From Bacteroidota bacterium (GTDB lineage: Bacteria > Bacteroidota > Bacteroidia > B-17B0 > Aurantibacillaceae), in NCBI GenBank assembly GCA_005800865.1, contig SYEI01000133.1, positions 1-15,738 of the forward strand: a DNA stretch of 15,738 bases, in the 5' to 3' direction. Below, piece after piece: positions 8,272-15,738 of this stretch (positions within the stretch are counted from its first letter, which is position 1; each line of letters begins with the position of its first letter). A program made the translations under genes and the position numbers. Under the pieces are notes generated by a model. It ran no database searches, was not told where the DNA came from, and saw only the letters and a program-made list of their open reading frames with translations.

Positions 8272-8353
8272 TTAACAAAAGAAAGTATAATTTTTAGATA
8301 AAATTTAAAAAGTAGCAGGGATTATGAACAACCATTTATTAATTTATGACGAA

Positions 8354-11113
8354 TTATCTCACTAAGGTCACATGTCCCACGTGCGATTCTAACTCCTGAG
8401 TAACAATGTTTTGAAACTCACACTTCCAAACATATACATCGTCGGTACAAGGTTTGCCTTTATAAGTACCATTCCAGCCAGCTTCGGTGTCATTGGTTTT
8501 ATAAATTAATTCGCCCCATCTATCAAAAATCATAAAGGTGTAATCTTTTACTCCTATGACGATAGGCTTAAAAATATCATTTAAATAGTCTTTATTTCCT
8601 GGAGTAAAAGCGTTTGGTATCCAAAATCTAAATTCTGGTAAAACACGAACCAATAGAGTAGCAGTATTAGGGCAAGCATAAGAATTGGTAATGGTTTGTG
8701 TAACATAATAATCTCCCCATGTGCCATAAGTATGAATAGGATTTACATCAGATGACCCTGATCCATCAGCAAAGTTATAATACCAGCTTACGATATCTGT
8801 TGTAAGAGACATGTTAAAAAAGAAAATATCAGGATCAAATATAGTTGTAAGTATTGGTGTAGCCGTAAAACTAGCTACTGGCGATGGATTTACAGTAATG
8901 CTTGATACAGAAACAATTTGACTACTATCTATACATTGGCTGGTTGTTTTTATACTAAGGGTATAATCATACGTGCCTGGTGGACTAAACACATGAGTTG
9001 GGCTTGCTTCAGTAGAACTTGTTCCATCACTAAAACTCCATAAATAACTGAGATTGGAAGCGGAAGTGCTGGTATTTATAAATTTAACAGTCATAGGATC
9101 GCAACCTAAAGCAATAATAGGATCTATAGAAGCCACTGGATTTTCATATAATTCTATTGTTTTGGTTGTTGTATCCGAACAATTATTTTCGGTAGCCACA
9201 AGTGTTATAGGATATAAACCTGCAGCACTGTATGTTACATTTGATATTGTTTGACTAGTAGACATTTGTGTAGATGCTGGGCCACTAAATGACCACGTAA
9301 GCGTTCCTCCGGGCCCAAGCTGCTGAGATGTATTTGTAAATGAAAAATTGTTGTTATTTAAACATAAGCCCGAGGCAGACACATAGTTAAAATCAGCAAT
9401 TGGAGTTGTAATCACTGTAATGCTATTAGCCGCAAGTATTTGGCTGGTTGCAACGCAATTTTGATTTGTACTTATTGAGAGAGAGAAACCATAAATGCCT
9501 GGTGGTGTAAAAACATGTGTTGGGTTTTGTGCTGTTGATATTGTACCATCGCTGAACTGCCATAAAATAGACATGGGAGTTCCTGAAGTGCTTGTATTAT
9601 TGAAATTTATGGTGAGAGGGTCGCAGCCCACATTGGGATAGGCTCCAATAGAGGCCACGGGGCTTTCCCAAACAGTAACGGTTTTTGTTGCTGTTGCAGT
9701 GCATCCATTTTCACTTACTGTAAAAACAACTGGGTAGTCTCCAGGAGCGTTAAATGATACGTTATTAACGGTTGCCGTATTTGCAGATGGTGGCGTCGCA
9801 TTTGCGCCAAAGTTCCAATTAATAGTTCCAGTTCCTTGAAATGTGCCGCCGCCATTAAAATTAAAGCTATTGCCATTTAAACATTGTGCAGATGGGGCTA
9901 AATAATCAGGGGTTAGTAAAGGGTTAACAGTAAAAACTTCGTATGCAGTATCGCCACAGGCACTGTTTGGATTTACAATTAAGGTAACAGTATAAGTTCC
10001 GGGTGATGGAAATGTATAAGTAGGATTGTAAACGTTAGAAGTGTCTGCTAAAGTGTTTGGGTCTCCAAAATCCCAATGATAAGTGCTTCCGTTATAACTA
10101 TTGTTTGAATAGCTAATAGTAAAGCCATTACAATACCCAGTACCTTGACCGTTATTAGTAGTTGTTTGAGAAATAATATCTGCAACAACCACAAATGGAC
10201 ATGGAATAACATTAAATTGAAAGTCCCTGTGATGAACACCAATCAATTGCCCGTTTCTATATTCGCTGACACAAACCCCAACAACCCACTGTCCTTGAAT
10301 ATTGGGAACGCCATCTAAAAATCCAGTGTTTGGATTTATATTAATAGCTGGACTTGATGCCATTGGGTATGATGAACTATAAGGAGCAATAAACGGAACA
10401 CTTATGTATGGTTGAGGCGTGTTAATATTTGGACATGAAGATGGAGGATTAGCACATTGTGAAGTAGGAAGTAAAGGAGGATTTGTATTAATAATTGGAC
10501 AACATGCATCTAAACCATTAAATGGGTCACATAAGCTATAAACTAACGAATCACCATCGGGGTCTGAGGCAACGTGATCAAAAGCAATAGGAATTCCATC
10601 GCAAATATAAATTGGGGGTCGCTTTGTAAAACGTGGACTGCTATTAACCGACACTACTTCTGGACCAGGAATATGCTCCCAATAAGAAGCTCCAACAAGT
10701 CCTGGGTTTACCAAATTCAAAATTGTATTATTTCTACAACATCTTTGATAAACTACATAGTATCCGCCAACAGAAGGAGGTAAATTTACAATTTTTTCAT
10801 AGAGCGCTTCTTCCACACAGGCATTCCCGGCTGTAGTTGGGGCACAAGGACTGTTATTTGTTGGTGGTACAGTTGAAAATGAAATTGCATTAAACGTACT
10901 TGAAATAATTGGATTATCAAACACATCATAAACTGTAAAGTACGCAGGCGTTATGTTTCCGTTATTGTCAGGAAACCCATCAAAAGGTGGAATACCATTT
11001 AAGCAATCCCTGTAAACCTTCATCGAAATTTTGTAATTATTGCCTCCTAAATAATCATAGTAAATTTCACCACCAACAATGTGAGTTGCTTCTGCCATTT
11101 TAAATAGCAGCAA
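8354..11113 (-). CDS. PKD-repeat surface protein with T9SS type B (gliding motility-associated) C-terminal domain
   Basis: 919 residues from the first conventional start, a TTG at 11111-11113; the true start is probably the ATT at 11147-11149 (931 residues), which restores a signal peptide. After AEA (9), the mature head THIVGGEIYYDYLGG... (10-300) is the Cys-containing N-terminal region common in Bacteroidota PKD/CHU_C proteins, with S-D-P-D-G-D-S-L-V-Y at 183-192. Six PKD-like domains follow (about 310-398, 400-482, 485-568, 571-655, 658-742, 745-825), with W-x-F-x-D-G and P-G-x-Y signatures. The C-terminal 829-919 (WIPNAFTPGNKDYLNDIFKP ... FDRWGELIY ... ending in HVTLVR) is the type B sorting domain. 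Expected role: T9SS-exported adhesin or structural surface protein. The upstream choice-of-anchor-L protein ends just before it, so the two form one operon. Confidence 0.85.
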   Translation of the reverse strand: MLLFKMAEATHIVGGEIYYDYLGGNNYKISMKVYRDCLNGIPPFDGFPDNNGNITPAYFTVYDVFDNPIISSTFNAISFSTVPPTNNSPCAPTTAGNACVEEALYEKIVNLPPSVGGYYVVYQRCCRNNTILNLVNPGLVGASYWEHIPGPEVVSVNSSPRFTKRPPIYICDGIPIAFDHVASDPDGDSLVYSLCDPFNGLDACCPIINTNPPLLPTSQCANPPSSCPNINTPQPYISVPFIAPYSSSYPMASSPAININPNTGFLDGVPNIQGQWVVGVCVSEYRNGQLIGVHHRDFQFNVIPCPFVVVADIISQTTTNNGQGTGYCNGFTISYSNNSYNGSTYHWDFGDPNTLADTSNVYNPTYTFPSPGTYTVTLIVNPNSACGDTAYEVFTVNPLLTPDYLAPSAQCLNGNSFNFNGGGTFQGTGTINWNFGANATPPSANTATVNNVSFNAPGDYPVVFTVSENGCTATATKTVTVWESPVASIGAYPNVGCDPLTINFNNTSTSGTPMSILWQFSDGTISTAQNPTHVFTPPGIYGFSLSISTNQNCVATSQILAANSITVITTPIADFNYVSASGLCLNNNNFSFTNTSQQLGPGGTLTWSFSGPASTQMSTSQTISNVTYSAAGLYPITLVATENNCSDTTTKTIELYENPVASIDPIIALGCDPMTVKFINTSTSASNLSYLWSFSDGTSSTEASPTHVFSPPGTYDYTLSIKTTSQCIDSSQIVSVSSITVNPSPVASFTATPILTTIFDPDIFFFNMSLTTDIVSWYYNFADGSGSSDVNPIHTYGTWGDYYVTQTITNSYACPNTATLLVRVLPEFRFWIPNAFTPGNKDYLNDIFKPIVIGVKDYTFMIFDRWGELIYKTNDTEAGWNGTYKGKPCTDDVYVWKCEFQNIVTQELESHVGHVTLVR
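8888..9916 (-). repeat. Duplicated two-domain PKD unit (174-residue period)
   Basis: Residues about 400-568 and 574-742 of the PKD protein are two copies of a domain pair. VASI recurs at 486/660, G-C-D-P at 496/670, the core Trp at 433/607, and H-V-F-x-P-P-G at 533/707, all 174 residues apart. The first domain of each pair carries the S/T-E-N-x-C motif, and the second ends in S-I-T-V. The duplication thus copied a pair of PKD domains rather than one. Confidence 0.8.
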
Positions 11114-11149
11114 AAATGAGATGATTAGATATGTCTTTAGTTTAAAAAT
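11114..11149 (-). other. In-frame signal-peptide extension from a non-canonical ATT start of the PKD protein
   Basis: The frame of the PKD protein stays open upstream of its TTG to a TAG at 11162-11164. The codons from ATT at 11147-11149 encode F-K-L-K-T-Y-L-I-I-S-F, joining L-L-L-F and the AEA cleavage motif: a textbook n-, h- and c-region. Between the TAG and the TTG there is no ATG, GTG or CTG. Starting at the TTG leaves only about four hydrophobic residues, too few for Sec export of a T9SS substrate. The ATT follows an A-rich stretch (aaaaaag), as in many Bacteroidota leaders, and lies 5 bp past the stop of the upstream gene. Confidence 0.65.
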
Positions 11150-11154
11150 CTTTT

Positions 11155-13692
11155 TTAATTGCTAAACACTTGAAAAAATCCATTAAACTTCCTGCCATCA
11201 GACACATTAAGAATATAAAAATAAGTGCCATCACTTACCTTTGGCGACCAATCATTTTTATAATCATCACTACTGTAAATTTTGTTCCCCCATCTATTAT
11301 AAGAATTTAATGATGAACCTGGAAAATTTTCTAAACCATTAATTCTGAAAAAGTCATTGATGCCATCACCGTTAGGGGTTACTACATTAGGCATGATAAT
11401 ATCACAGTCAATACTATTAATGTCGATAGCTAAGGTATCAGAATATAAGCACTGATCAGTCACAACAATAGTATAAGAACCACTACTTGGTGTATTACTT
11501 TGTGTAAAATAATAAGTATAGTTAGTAGTATCAAATGGGACAATACCTCCTCCAGGGATTAACCAACTTACATTGTAAGGTTGATTGCCACCATCTATCC
11601 TAACAGTGATTGCTTTTATTGAGTCTAAACAAAATAATACAGGAGATGTATTAATGATTTGTGGTGAGCTTGTTATAACACTTGGCGAAAATACAGAACT
11701 ACTTGTACAAGATGGAATACTTGTTCCGGTAACAGTATAGGAAGAAGTACCAATTGGAGATACAACAATGGAATTCGTTGTTGAGCCAGTGCTCCAAGTA
11801 TAACTAGTAGCCCCAGTTGCTGTAACGGTTGTTGTTTGGCCAGCACAATAAGGCGTGCCAGTAACTGTTAGCGTTGGTGGTGGAGTAACACTTACCGTGT
11901 AAACAGCGGTATTTGAGCACGATGCTGCAACAGAACTTACCGTATAATTTGTAGTAACTGTAGGAGAAACAATAGTAGATATATTTGTTGTGCCATTATT
12001 CCAGACATACGTTGTTGGGCTACCAGAGGCAGTTAACGTTGTACTTTGACCTAAACAAATAGAGTTGTTTCCTGTGATTGAAAGGGAGAACCCAATGACA
12101 GTTACAGTTGCAACAGCTGAGTTTGTACAAGCACCATTTGCCCCTACAACAGTATAAGTTGTATTTGATGAAGGGTTCACAAATAAACTGTCATTTGCGG
12201 CGCCATTACTCCAAGTGTATGTTGAAGCACCAGAGGCTACTACAGTTGCTGTTGTTCCTGCACAAATAACGGTATTGGTACTTACTACTGTTGGCGTAGA
12301 AACTGGGTTAATGGTGATTTGTTGAGTGACAGGTTTGTTACAAATATCATTTACCGTTATGGTATAAATTTGCGTAGAGTTTATAGGTCCAGTATTAAAG
12401 GTAGGTGTATTTACAGCAGGAGCGGTCCAAGTATAAGTATAAGGTGCATAACCATTTGTAGCACCTGCATTCAATACAATTGAGTTTCCAGTACAAACTG
12501 AAGTATTGTTTTGTCCTATACCAATTGGAGTATAATCTTTAATGTATAAGTTAAATTTAATGGCATTAGAAGATAGGCAGGATAATGTGTTGGTTGCGAA
12601 ACTCGACATGGCAAATTTAATGGTATCCGTCCCCTCAATTAAGTTATCTTGAAGTGCATTGATATTACAAATCTTAATCGTGTCCTGACCTACTCCAAAA
12701 ATTAATTTAGTTGGCCAAGTAAAACTTGCATTTCCAGATTGAATATAATCAGGACCTAACAATGCATTTCCAGTAACTTGTAAATTAAAAGAATCGACAT
12801 TAGCTAAATTTCCATTTCTAATAAAATAAGCACAGTAGGTATTACAATCTTCTACCAAAATAGAATCAGGTATATTAGAATTTGAATTAGTGGTGAAAAC
12901 ATTTAGTGGAGGTAAACTACTAAAAGAACCACCTTCTAAAAATACACCTGAATCCCAAACGCCATCACCACCATCGGCAATCGCAATTTTTATATGGTAA
13001 GTTTGTCCGCAAACTATTTTCTCTAATGCATATAAAACAGTTGTTAAACCATCAAACTCGCAGTTAATAGGATTTCCAGTATTGCTTCTATAATAAGTTG
13101 CATTTAATCCAGCATTTACATTATCAATTGATACAGCAGTGCTAGTACCTGGCAATAGAGCCACATTTTTATTAACGTAATTTCCTCCAGCAGGATTAGG
13201 ACCACTTAAAAAGAAAGCAAAGGCATCATTTACACCTGCATTTACATATTCAGGATATTCTTCAGAACCAAAACAATATCTGAATTTAACCGAATCTCCT
13301 GTTGGAATAAAATCAAATTCTAATACAGCTGCATCAAAGGTGTTTACACCAGATACTACATCTAGCAATGCATCGCCTGGTCCAGTCCAGTTGGTTCCTG
13401 TACTTCCAGAATTGTTTGGACCTTGAGGCCCATTGGCATTAGCCGTTGATGCGTGACCAGTACTTAAAAATATTCCAGACGGAATCCCTAAATTAGTGCT
13501 TGGGGTAGCAAAAAATTGAGCAATTTGAAGCGGATCGCCTGAAAAAGTAATGTTACTAGCCGTAACGCCACTTCCCAATAAAACGTTCTGCACAAGTTGT
13601 TGTGGAGTTAGTGTCTGCGTTGTTGTTAATTGAGCTTTCATTGACCCAATAAAAAACATGCTTAATAAAATGGTTGTGTATAATGTTCTCAT
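11155..13692 (-). CDS. Choice-of-anchor-L-like secreted protein with Ig-like repeats and T9SS type B C-terminal domain
   Basis: 845 residues from ATG. The signal peptide is clear: R2, hydrophobic core 4-17, cleavage after MKA (20). Residues about 25-262 match the choice-of-anchor L pattern: LVQNVLLGSGVTASNITFSG, G-I-P-S-G-I-F-L-S-T-G, VLEFDFIPTGDSVKFRYCFGSEEYPEYV (read at 123-150), ND-AFAFFLSGP, and I-A-D-G-G-D-G-V-W-D-S-G-V-F-L-E. A further beta domain (265-390), one Ig-like domain (392-463) and three Ig-like repeats (about 468-670) follow. The C terminus MPNVVTPNGDGINDFFRING ... YNRWGNKIY ... DGTYFYIL is the CHU_C/type B sorting domain. Known: such proteins are T9SS exoproteins anchored on or released from the surface. 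Exact ligand unknown. It is the first gene of a minus-strand pair with the PKD protein, and its promoter is likely in 13693-13794. Confidence 0.85.
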   Translation of the reverse strand: MRTLYTTILLSMFFIGSMKAQLTTTQTLTPQQLVQNVLLGSGVTASNITFSGDPLQIAQFFATPSTNLGIPSGIFLSTGHASTANANGPQGPNNSGSTGTNWTGPGDALLDVVSGVNTFDAAVLEFDFIPTGDSVKFRYCFGSEEYPEYVNAGVNDAFAFFLSGPNPAGGNYVNKNVALLPGTSTAVSIDNVNAGLNATYYRSNTGNPINCEFDGLTTVLYALEKIVCGQTYHIKIAIADGGDGVWDSGVFLEGGSFSSLPPLNVFTTNSNSNIPDSILVEDCNTYCAYFIRNGNLANVDSFNLQVTGNALLGPDYIQSGNASFTWPTKLIFGVGQDTIKICNINALQDNLIEGTDTIKFAMSSFATNTLSCLSSNAIKFNLYIKDYTPIGIGQNNTSVCTGNSIVLNAGATNGYAPYTYTWTAPAVNTPTFNTGPINSTQIYTITVNDICNKPVTQQITINPVSTPTVVSTNTVICAGTTATVVASGASTYTWSNGAANDSLFVNPSSNTTYTVVGANGACTNSAVATVTVIGFSLSITGNNSICLGQSTTLTASGSPTTYVWNNGTTNISTIVSPTVTTNYTVSSVAASCSNTAVYTVSVTPPPTLTVTGTPYCAGQTTTVTATGATSYTWSTGSTTNSIVVSPIGTSSYTVTGTSIPSCTSSSVFSPSVITSSPQIINTSPVLFCLDSIKAITVRIDGGNQPYNVSWLIPGGGIVPFDTTNYTYYFTQSNTPSSGSYTIVVTDQCLYSDTLAIDINSIDCDIIMPNVVTPNGDGINDFFRINGLENFPGSSLNSYNRWGNKIYSSDDYKNDWSPKVSDGTYFYILNVSDGRKFNGFFQVFSN
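11683..12291 (-). repeat. Three Ig-like repeats of about 70 residues
   Basis: Within the choice-of-anchor-L protein, residues about 468-670 contain three units with the pattern C-x-G-x-x-x-T-x-x-A-S/T-G ... Y-x-W-S/N-x-G ... T-x-Y-T-V ... C-T/S-x-S/T. The leading Cys falls at 477, 546 and 616. They are very rich in Thr and Ser and look like the Ig-like stalk domains often seen before CHU_C signals, spacing the head from the cell surface. Confidence 0.75.
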
Positions 13693-13794
13693 AATCTCAA
13701 AAATAAGCTATAAACAACTAATTCACAATTTTTTCAATCATTCAAAAGCACCTTTTAAATAAAAAAAGTACATTAGTACCAAAATTCTACAATA
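13693..13794. promoter_or_regulatory. Divergent promoter region between the exoprotein operon and the dipeptidase
   Basis: This 102-bp AT-rich gap separates two divergently read genes, so it must carry promoters for both. On the plus strand TACATTAG at 13769-13776 matches the Bacteroidota -7 element TAnnTTTG at five of six fixed positions, but no convincing -33 TTTG is seen at the right distance. On the minus strand a TTTTG lies about 22 nt ahead of a poor TAGTTGTT. A small gtac-atta-gtac dyad (13768-13779 region) overlaps the first candidate. The individual elements are weak; the region call rests on geometry. Confidence 0.4.
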
Positions 13795-15180
13795 ATGGAA
13801 CTAAATCAGATACAATCCTACGTTAATTCAAACAAAGAACGTTTTTTAAACGAACTTTTAGATTTATTAAAAATCCCATCAATCAGTGCGAAGCCTGAAC
13901 ATAAACCCGACATGTTTACTACTGCCGAAGCTGTTAAGCAACGTTTAATAGAAGCTGGAGCAGACAAAGTGGAAATATGTCAAACAAAAGGTTACCCTGT
14001 AGTGTATGGTGAAAAAATAATTGATTCTTCAAAACCAACAGTAGTAGTTTACGGACATTATGATGTGCAACCTGCAGATCCATTGGATTTGTGGGATTCG
14101 CCACCATTTGAGCCAGTTATAAAAAAAACAGACATTCATCCTGAAGGCGCCATTTTTGCTCGTGGTGCGTGTGACGATAAGGGTCAAATGTATATGCACG
14201 TAAAGGCATTTGAAACGATGATGAAAACAAATACTTTGCCTTGCAATGTAAAATTTATGATTGAAGGGGAAGAAGAAGTTGGTTCATCAAATTTAGGCCC
14301 TTGGATTATTGAGAATAAAGAAAAATTAAAAGGAGATATTATTTTAATTTCAGATACCTCTATCATTGCGAACGATATTCCTAGTATTGATAGTGGATTG
14401 AGAGGGCTTGCTTACATGGAAGTGGAAGTGGTTGGACCAAATAGAGATTTACATAGCGGTGTTTATGGTGGAGCAGTGGCTAATCCAATCAACATTTTAT
14501 GTAAGTTAATTGCTTCTTGTCATGATGAAAATAACCACATCACTGTTCCTGGTTTTTATGATAAGGTGCAAGAATTAAGTGACGCTGAAAGAGCTGAAAT
14601 GGCAAAAGCTCCATTTGATTTAAATGACTTTAGAAAAGATTTGAATATTGATGAAGAGCGCGGAGAAAAAGGCTATTCAACAAACGAAAGAACTGGTATA
14701 CGTCCAACTTTAGATGTGAATGGTATTTGGGGAGGTTATACTGGAGATGGTGCAAAAACAGTATTGCCGTCAAAAGCATTTGCAAAAATATCGATGCGTT
14801 TAGTGCCTAATCAATCTTCAAAAGAAATTAGTGATTTGTTTATCAAACATTTTGAAAGCATTGCACCAAAATCAGTAAAAGTTAAAGTTACTGCCCATCA
14901 TGGTGGAGAGCCTGTTGTTGTACCAACCAACTCAAAAGGATTTTTAGCAGCAAGCAAAGCGATGCAAGAAACCTATGGTAAAAAGCCAGTACCAACACGC
15001 AGTGGAGGCAGTATTCCAATTGTAGCTTTATTTAAAAAAGAGTTAGGAATAGATAGTATTTTATTTGGTTTTGGATTAGACAGCGATGGTTTACATTCGC
15101 CAAACGAACATTATGGTTTATTTAATTATTACAGAGGGATTGAAACTATTCCTTTGTTTTATAAATATTTTACAGCTTAG
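13795..15180 (+). CDS. M20-family metallodipeptidase (CNDP2/PepV-like dipeptidase)
   Basis: 461 residues from ATG, the normal length for the family's dipeptidase group. No signal peptide, so cytoplasmic. Di-metal site residues are visible: H88 and D90 in VVVYGHYDVQPAD, bridging D127 in ARGACDDKGQ, the catalytic base E160 with ligand E161 in MIEGEEEVGSSN, D187 in LISDTS, and H434 in GLHSPNEH. H220 in RDLHSGVYGG belongs to the lid/dimerisation domain (about 205-320) and is typical of the carnosinase-like branch. Known: such enzymes hydrolyse dipeptides, some with broad specificity, using two Zn or Mn ions. All key residues are intact. The substrate is not readable from sequence. The next gene starts 2 bp after its stop, so the two are probably co-transcribed. 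The start fits the conserved N-terminal helix before L-L-K-I-P-S-I-S. Confidence 0.93.
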   Translation: MELNQIQSYVNSNKERFLNELLDLLKIPSISAKPEHKPDMFTTAEAVKQRLIEAGADKVEICQTKGYPVVYGEKIIDSSKPTVVVYGHYDVQPADPLDLWDSPPFEPVIKKTDIHPEGAIFARGACDDKGQMYMHVKAFETMMKTNTLPCNVKFMIEGEEEVGSSNLGPWIIENKEKLKGDIILISDTSIIANDIPSIDSGLRGLAYMEVEVVGPNRDLHSGVYGGAVANPINILCKLIASCHDENNHITVPGFYDKVQELSDAERAEMAKAPFDLNDFRKDLNIDEERGEKGYSTNERTGIRPTLDVNGIWGGYTGDGAKTVLPSKAFAKISMRLVPNQSSKEISDLFIKHFESIAPKSVKVKVTAHHGGEPVVVPTNSKGFLAASKAMQETYGKKPVPTRSGGSIPIVALFKKELGIDSILFGFGLDSDGLHSPNEHYGLFNYYRGIETIPLFYKYFTA

Positions 15181-15182
15181 TT

Positions 15183-15738
15183 TTGTCTAAACAAAACATA
15201 GCAATAATAGGTGGCGGGCCAGCATCATTGATGCTGGCTTGTTCATTAGATGCGAATAAATTCAACATTTCTATCTATGAAAAAAACGCCGCACTAGGAC
15301 GCAAATTTTTAGTGGCAGGTAAAGGAGGATTTAATTTAACGCACTCTGAGGATTTAGTCCAGTTTGCAAAACGTTACCACCCAAAAGAATTTATAGAACC
15401 TTTTTTACGCCACTTTTCAAATACAGATTTTAGAAATTGGTTAAAACAAATTGGCATCGAAACCTACGTAGGCAAAAGTAAGCGCGTGTTTCCTATAAAG
15501 GGAATAAAACCTATTGAAGTATTACAACACATTGAAAAACAGCTAGAGAAAAACAAAGTGGCTATTTTATACAATCATCTTTGGCAAGGTTGGGCAGATG
15601 ATGAATTAGTATTTTCAAATGCTGGAGAAACAAAAAAGGTAAAAGCTGATGTGGTTGTTTTTGCTTTAGGTGGCGCTAGTTGGAAAGTAACAGGCAGTGA
15701 TGGCAATTGGACAAATTATTTTAATGAAAAAGGAGTTA
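15183..15738 (+). CDS. HI0933-like / TIGR03862-type FAD-dependent flavoprotein (N-terminal part)
   Basis: The gene is cut by the right window edge after 185 complete codons. No ATG precedes the nucleotide-binding fold, so the TTG at 15183-15185 is the only sensible start; it lies 2 bp after the dipeptidase stop. The N terminus reads MSKQNIAIIGGGPASLMLAC, with the Rossmann G-x-G-x-x-S/A pattern for the FAD ADP moiety, then an acidic/basic strand end YEKN, GRKFLVAGKGGFNLTHSED (about 42-60) and, near 160-170, FALGGASW and TGSDGNW. The N-L-T-H-S-E and G-G-A-S-W-x-x-T-G-S-D-G signatures place it with the TIGR03862-type branch of HI0933-like flavoproteins rather than classical glucose-inhibited or thioredoxin reductases. 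Physiological substrate unknown. The missing C-terminal part holds the rest of the FAD site. Confidence 0.85.
   Translation, partial: MSKQNIAIIGGGPASLMLACSLDANKFNISIYEKNAALGRKFLVAGKGGFNLTHSEDLVQFAKRYHPKEFIEPFLRHFSNTDFRNWLKQIGIETYVGKSKRVFPIKGIKPIEVLQHIEKQLEKNKVAILYNHLWQGWADDELVFSNAGETKKVKADVVVFALGGASWKVTGSDGNWTNYFNEKGV
15218..15238 (+). other. Perfect hairpin in the early coding region of the flavoprotein
   Basis: gccagcatc (15218-15226) and gatgctggc (15230-15238) form a 9-bp perfect stem with a 3-nt loop, 35 nt into the coding sequence. It encodes the nucleotide-binding G-P-A-S-L-M-L-A segment. It is GC-rich compared with its surroundings, so it should be stable in mRNA. No T tract follows, so it is not a terminator. 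A link with translation of this TTG-started gene is possible. Confidence 0.6.

Noticed and set aside
8272..8300. Shared TTCTTTTGT-AAG motif upstream of the phosphodiesterase and of the large secreted protein as a common promoter
   Set aside because: In front of the phosphodiesterase it touches the GTG start, which would require a leaderless position inconsistent with a -7 element; AT-rich chance similarity is likelier.
1..15738. Defence system, prophage or mobile island
   Set aside because: No integrase, transposase, terminal repeats, tRNA boundary or nuclease/toxin genes are seen, and base usage looks uniform across the window.

Overview
The window is an AT-rich stretch of a Bacteroidota chromosome. 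The assignment rests on three secreted proteins with type IX secretion (T9SS) C-terminal sorting domains, a Wzi/RemB-type outer-membrane protein, no clear Shine-Dalgarno sequences, and frequent use of non-ATG starts. The genus cannot be fixed from the sequence. No rRNA, tRNA, CRISPR array, insertion sequence or prophage gene is seen, and no gene-free stretch exceeds about 120 bp.

Layout. (1) 1-2434, plus strand: the 3' end of a WecA/MraY-type sugar-phosphate transferase, a Wzi/RemB-like outer-membrane barrel and a small DUF1801 protein, separated by only 2 and 9 bp; this looks like the end of a surface-polysaccharide operon. (2) 2433-2467: a perfect 15-bp hairpin between convergent genes, holding the stop codons of both. 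(3) 2448-6164, minus: a 1238-residue secreted, repeat-rich protein with lectin/arabinofuranosidase-like modules and a type A T9SS sorting signal, preceded by a 3 x 10 bp tandem repeat. (4) 6280-8271, minus: a 7TM-HD phosphodiesterase of the PgpH (c-di-AMP) type. (5) 8354-13692, minus: two adjacent secreted proteins with type B (gliding-motility-associated) sorting domains, one with a choice-of-anchor-L-like head and Ig-like repeats, the other with six PKD-like domains. (6) 13795-15738, plus: an M20 metallodipeptidase and, 2 bp later, the start of an HI0933-like (TIGR03862-type) flavoprotein cut by the window end.

Taken together the window is mostly cell-surface biology: one polysaccharide precursor enzyme and one outer-membrane polysaccharide/motility protein, then about 9 kb of large modular exoproteins probably carried to the surface by T9SS, interrupted by a second-messenger phosphodiesterase. 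The closing dipeptidase/flavoprotein pair is housekeeping metabolism. No clearly new enzymatic system is visible. The points most worth following are the apparent AUU start of the PKD protein, the partially duplicated arabinofuranosidase-like head of the 1238-residue protein, and the 10-bp tandem repeat in front of it.
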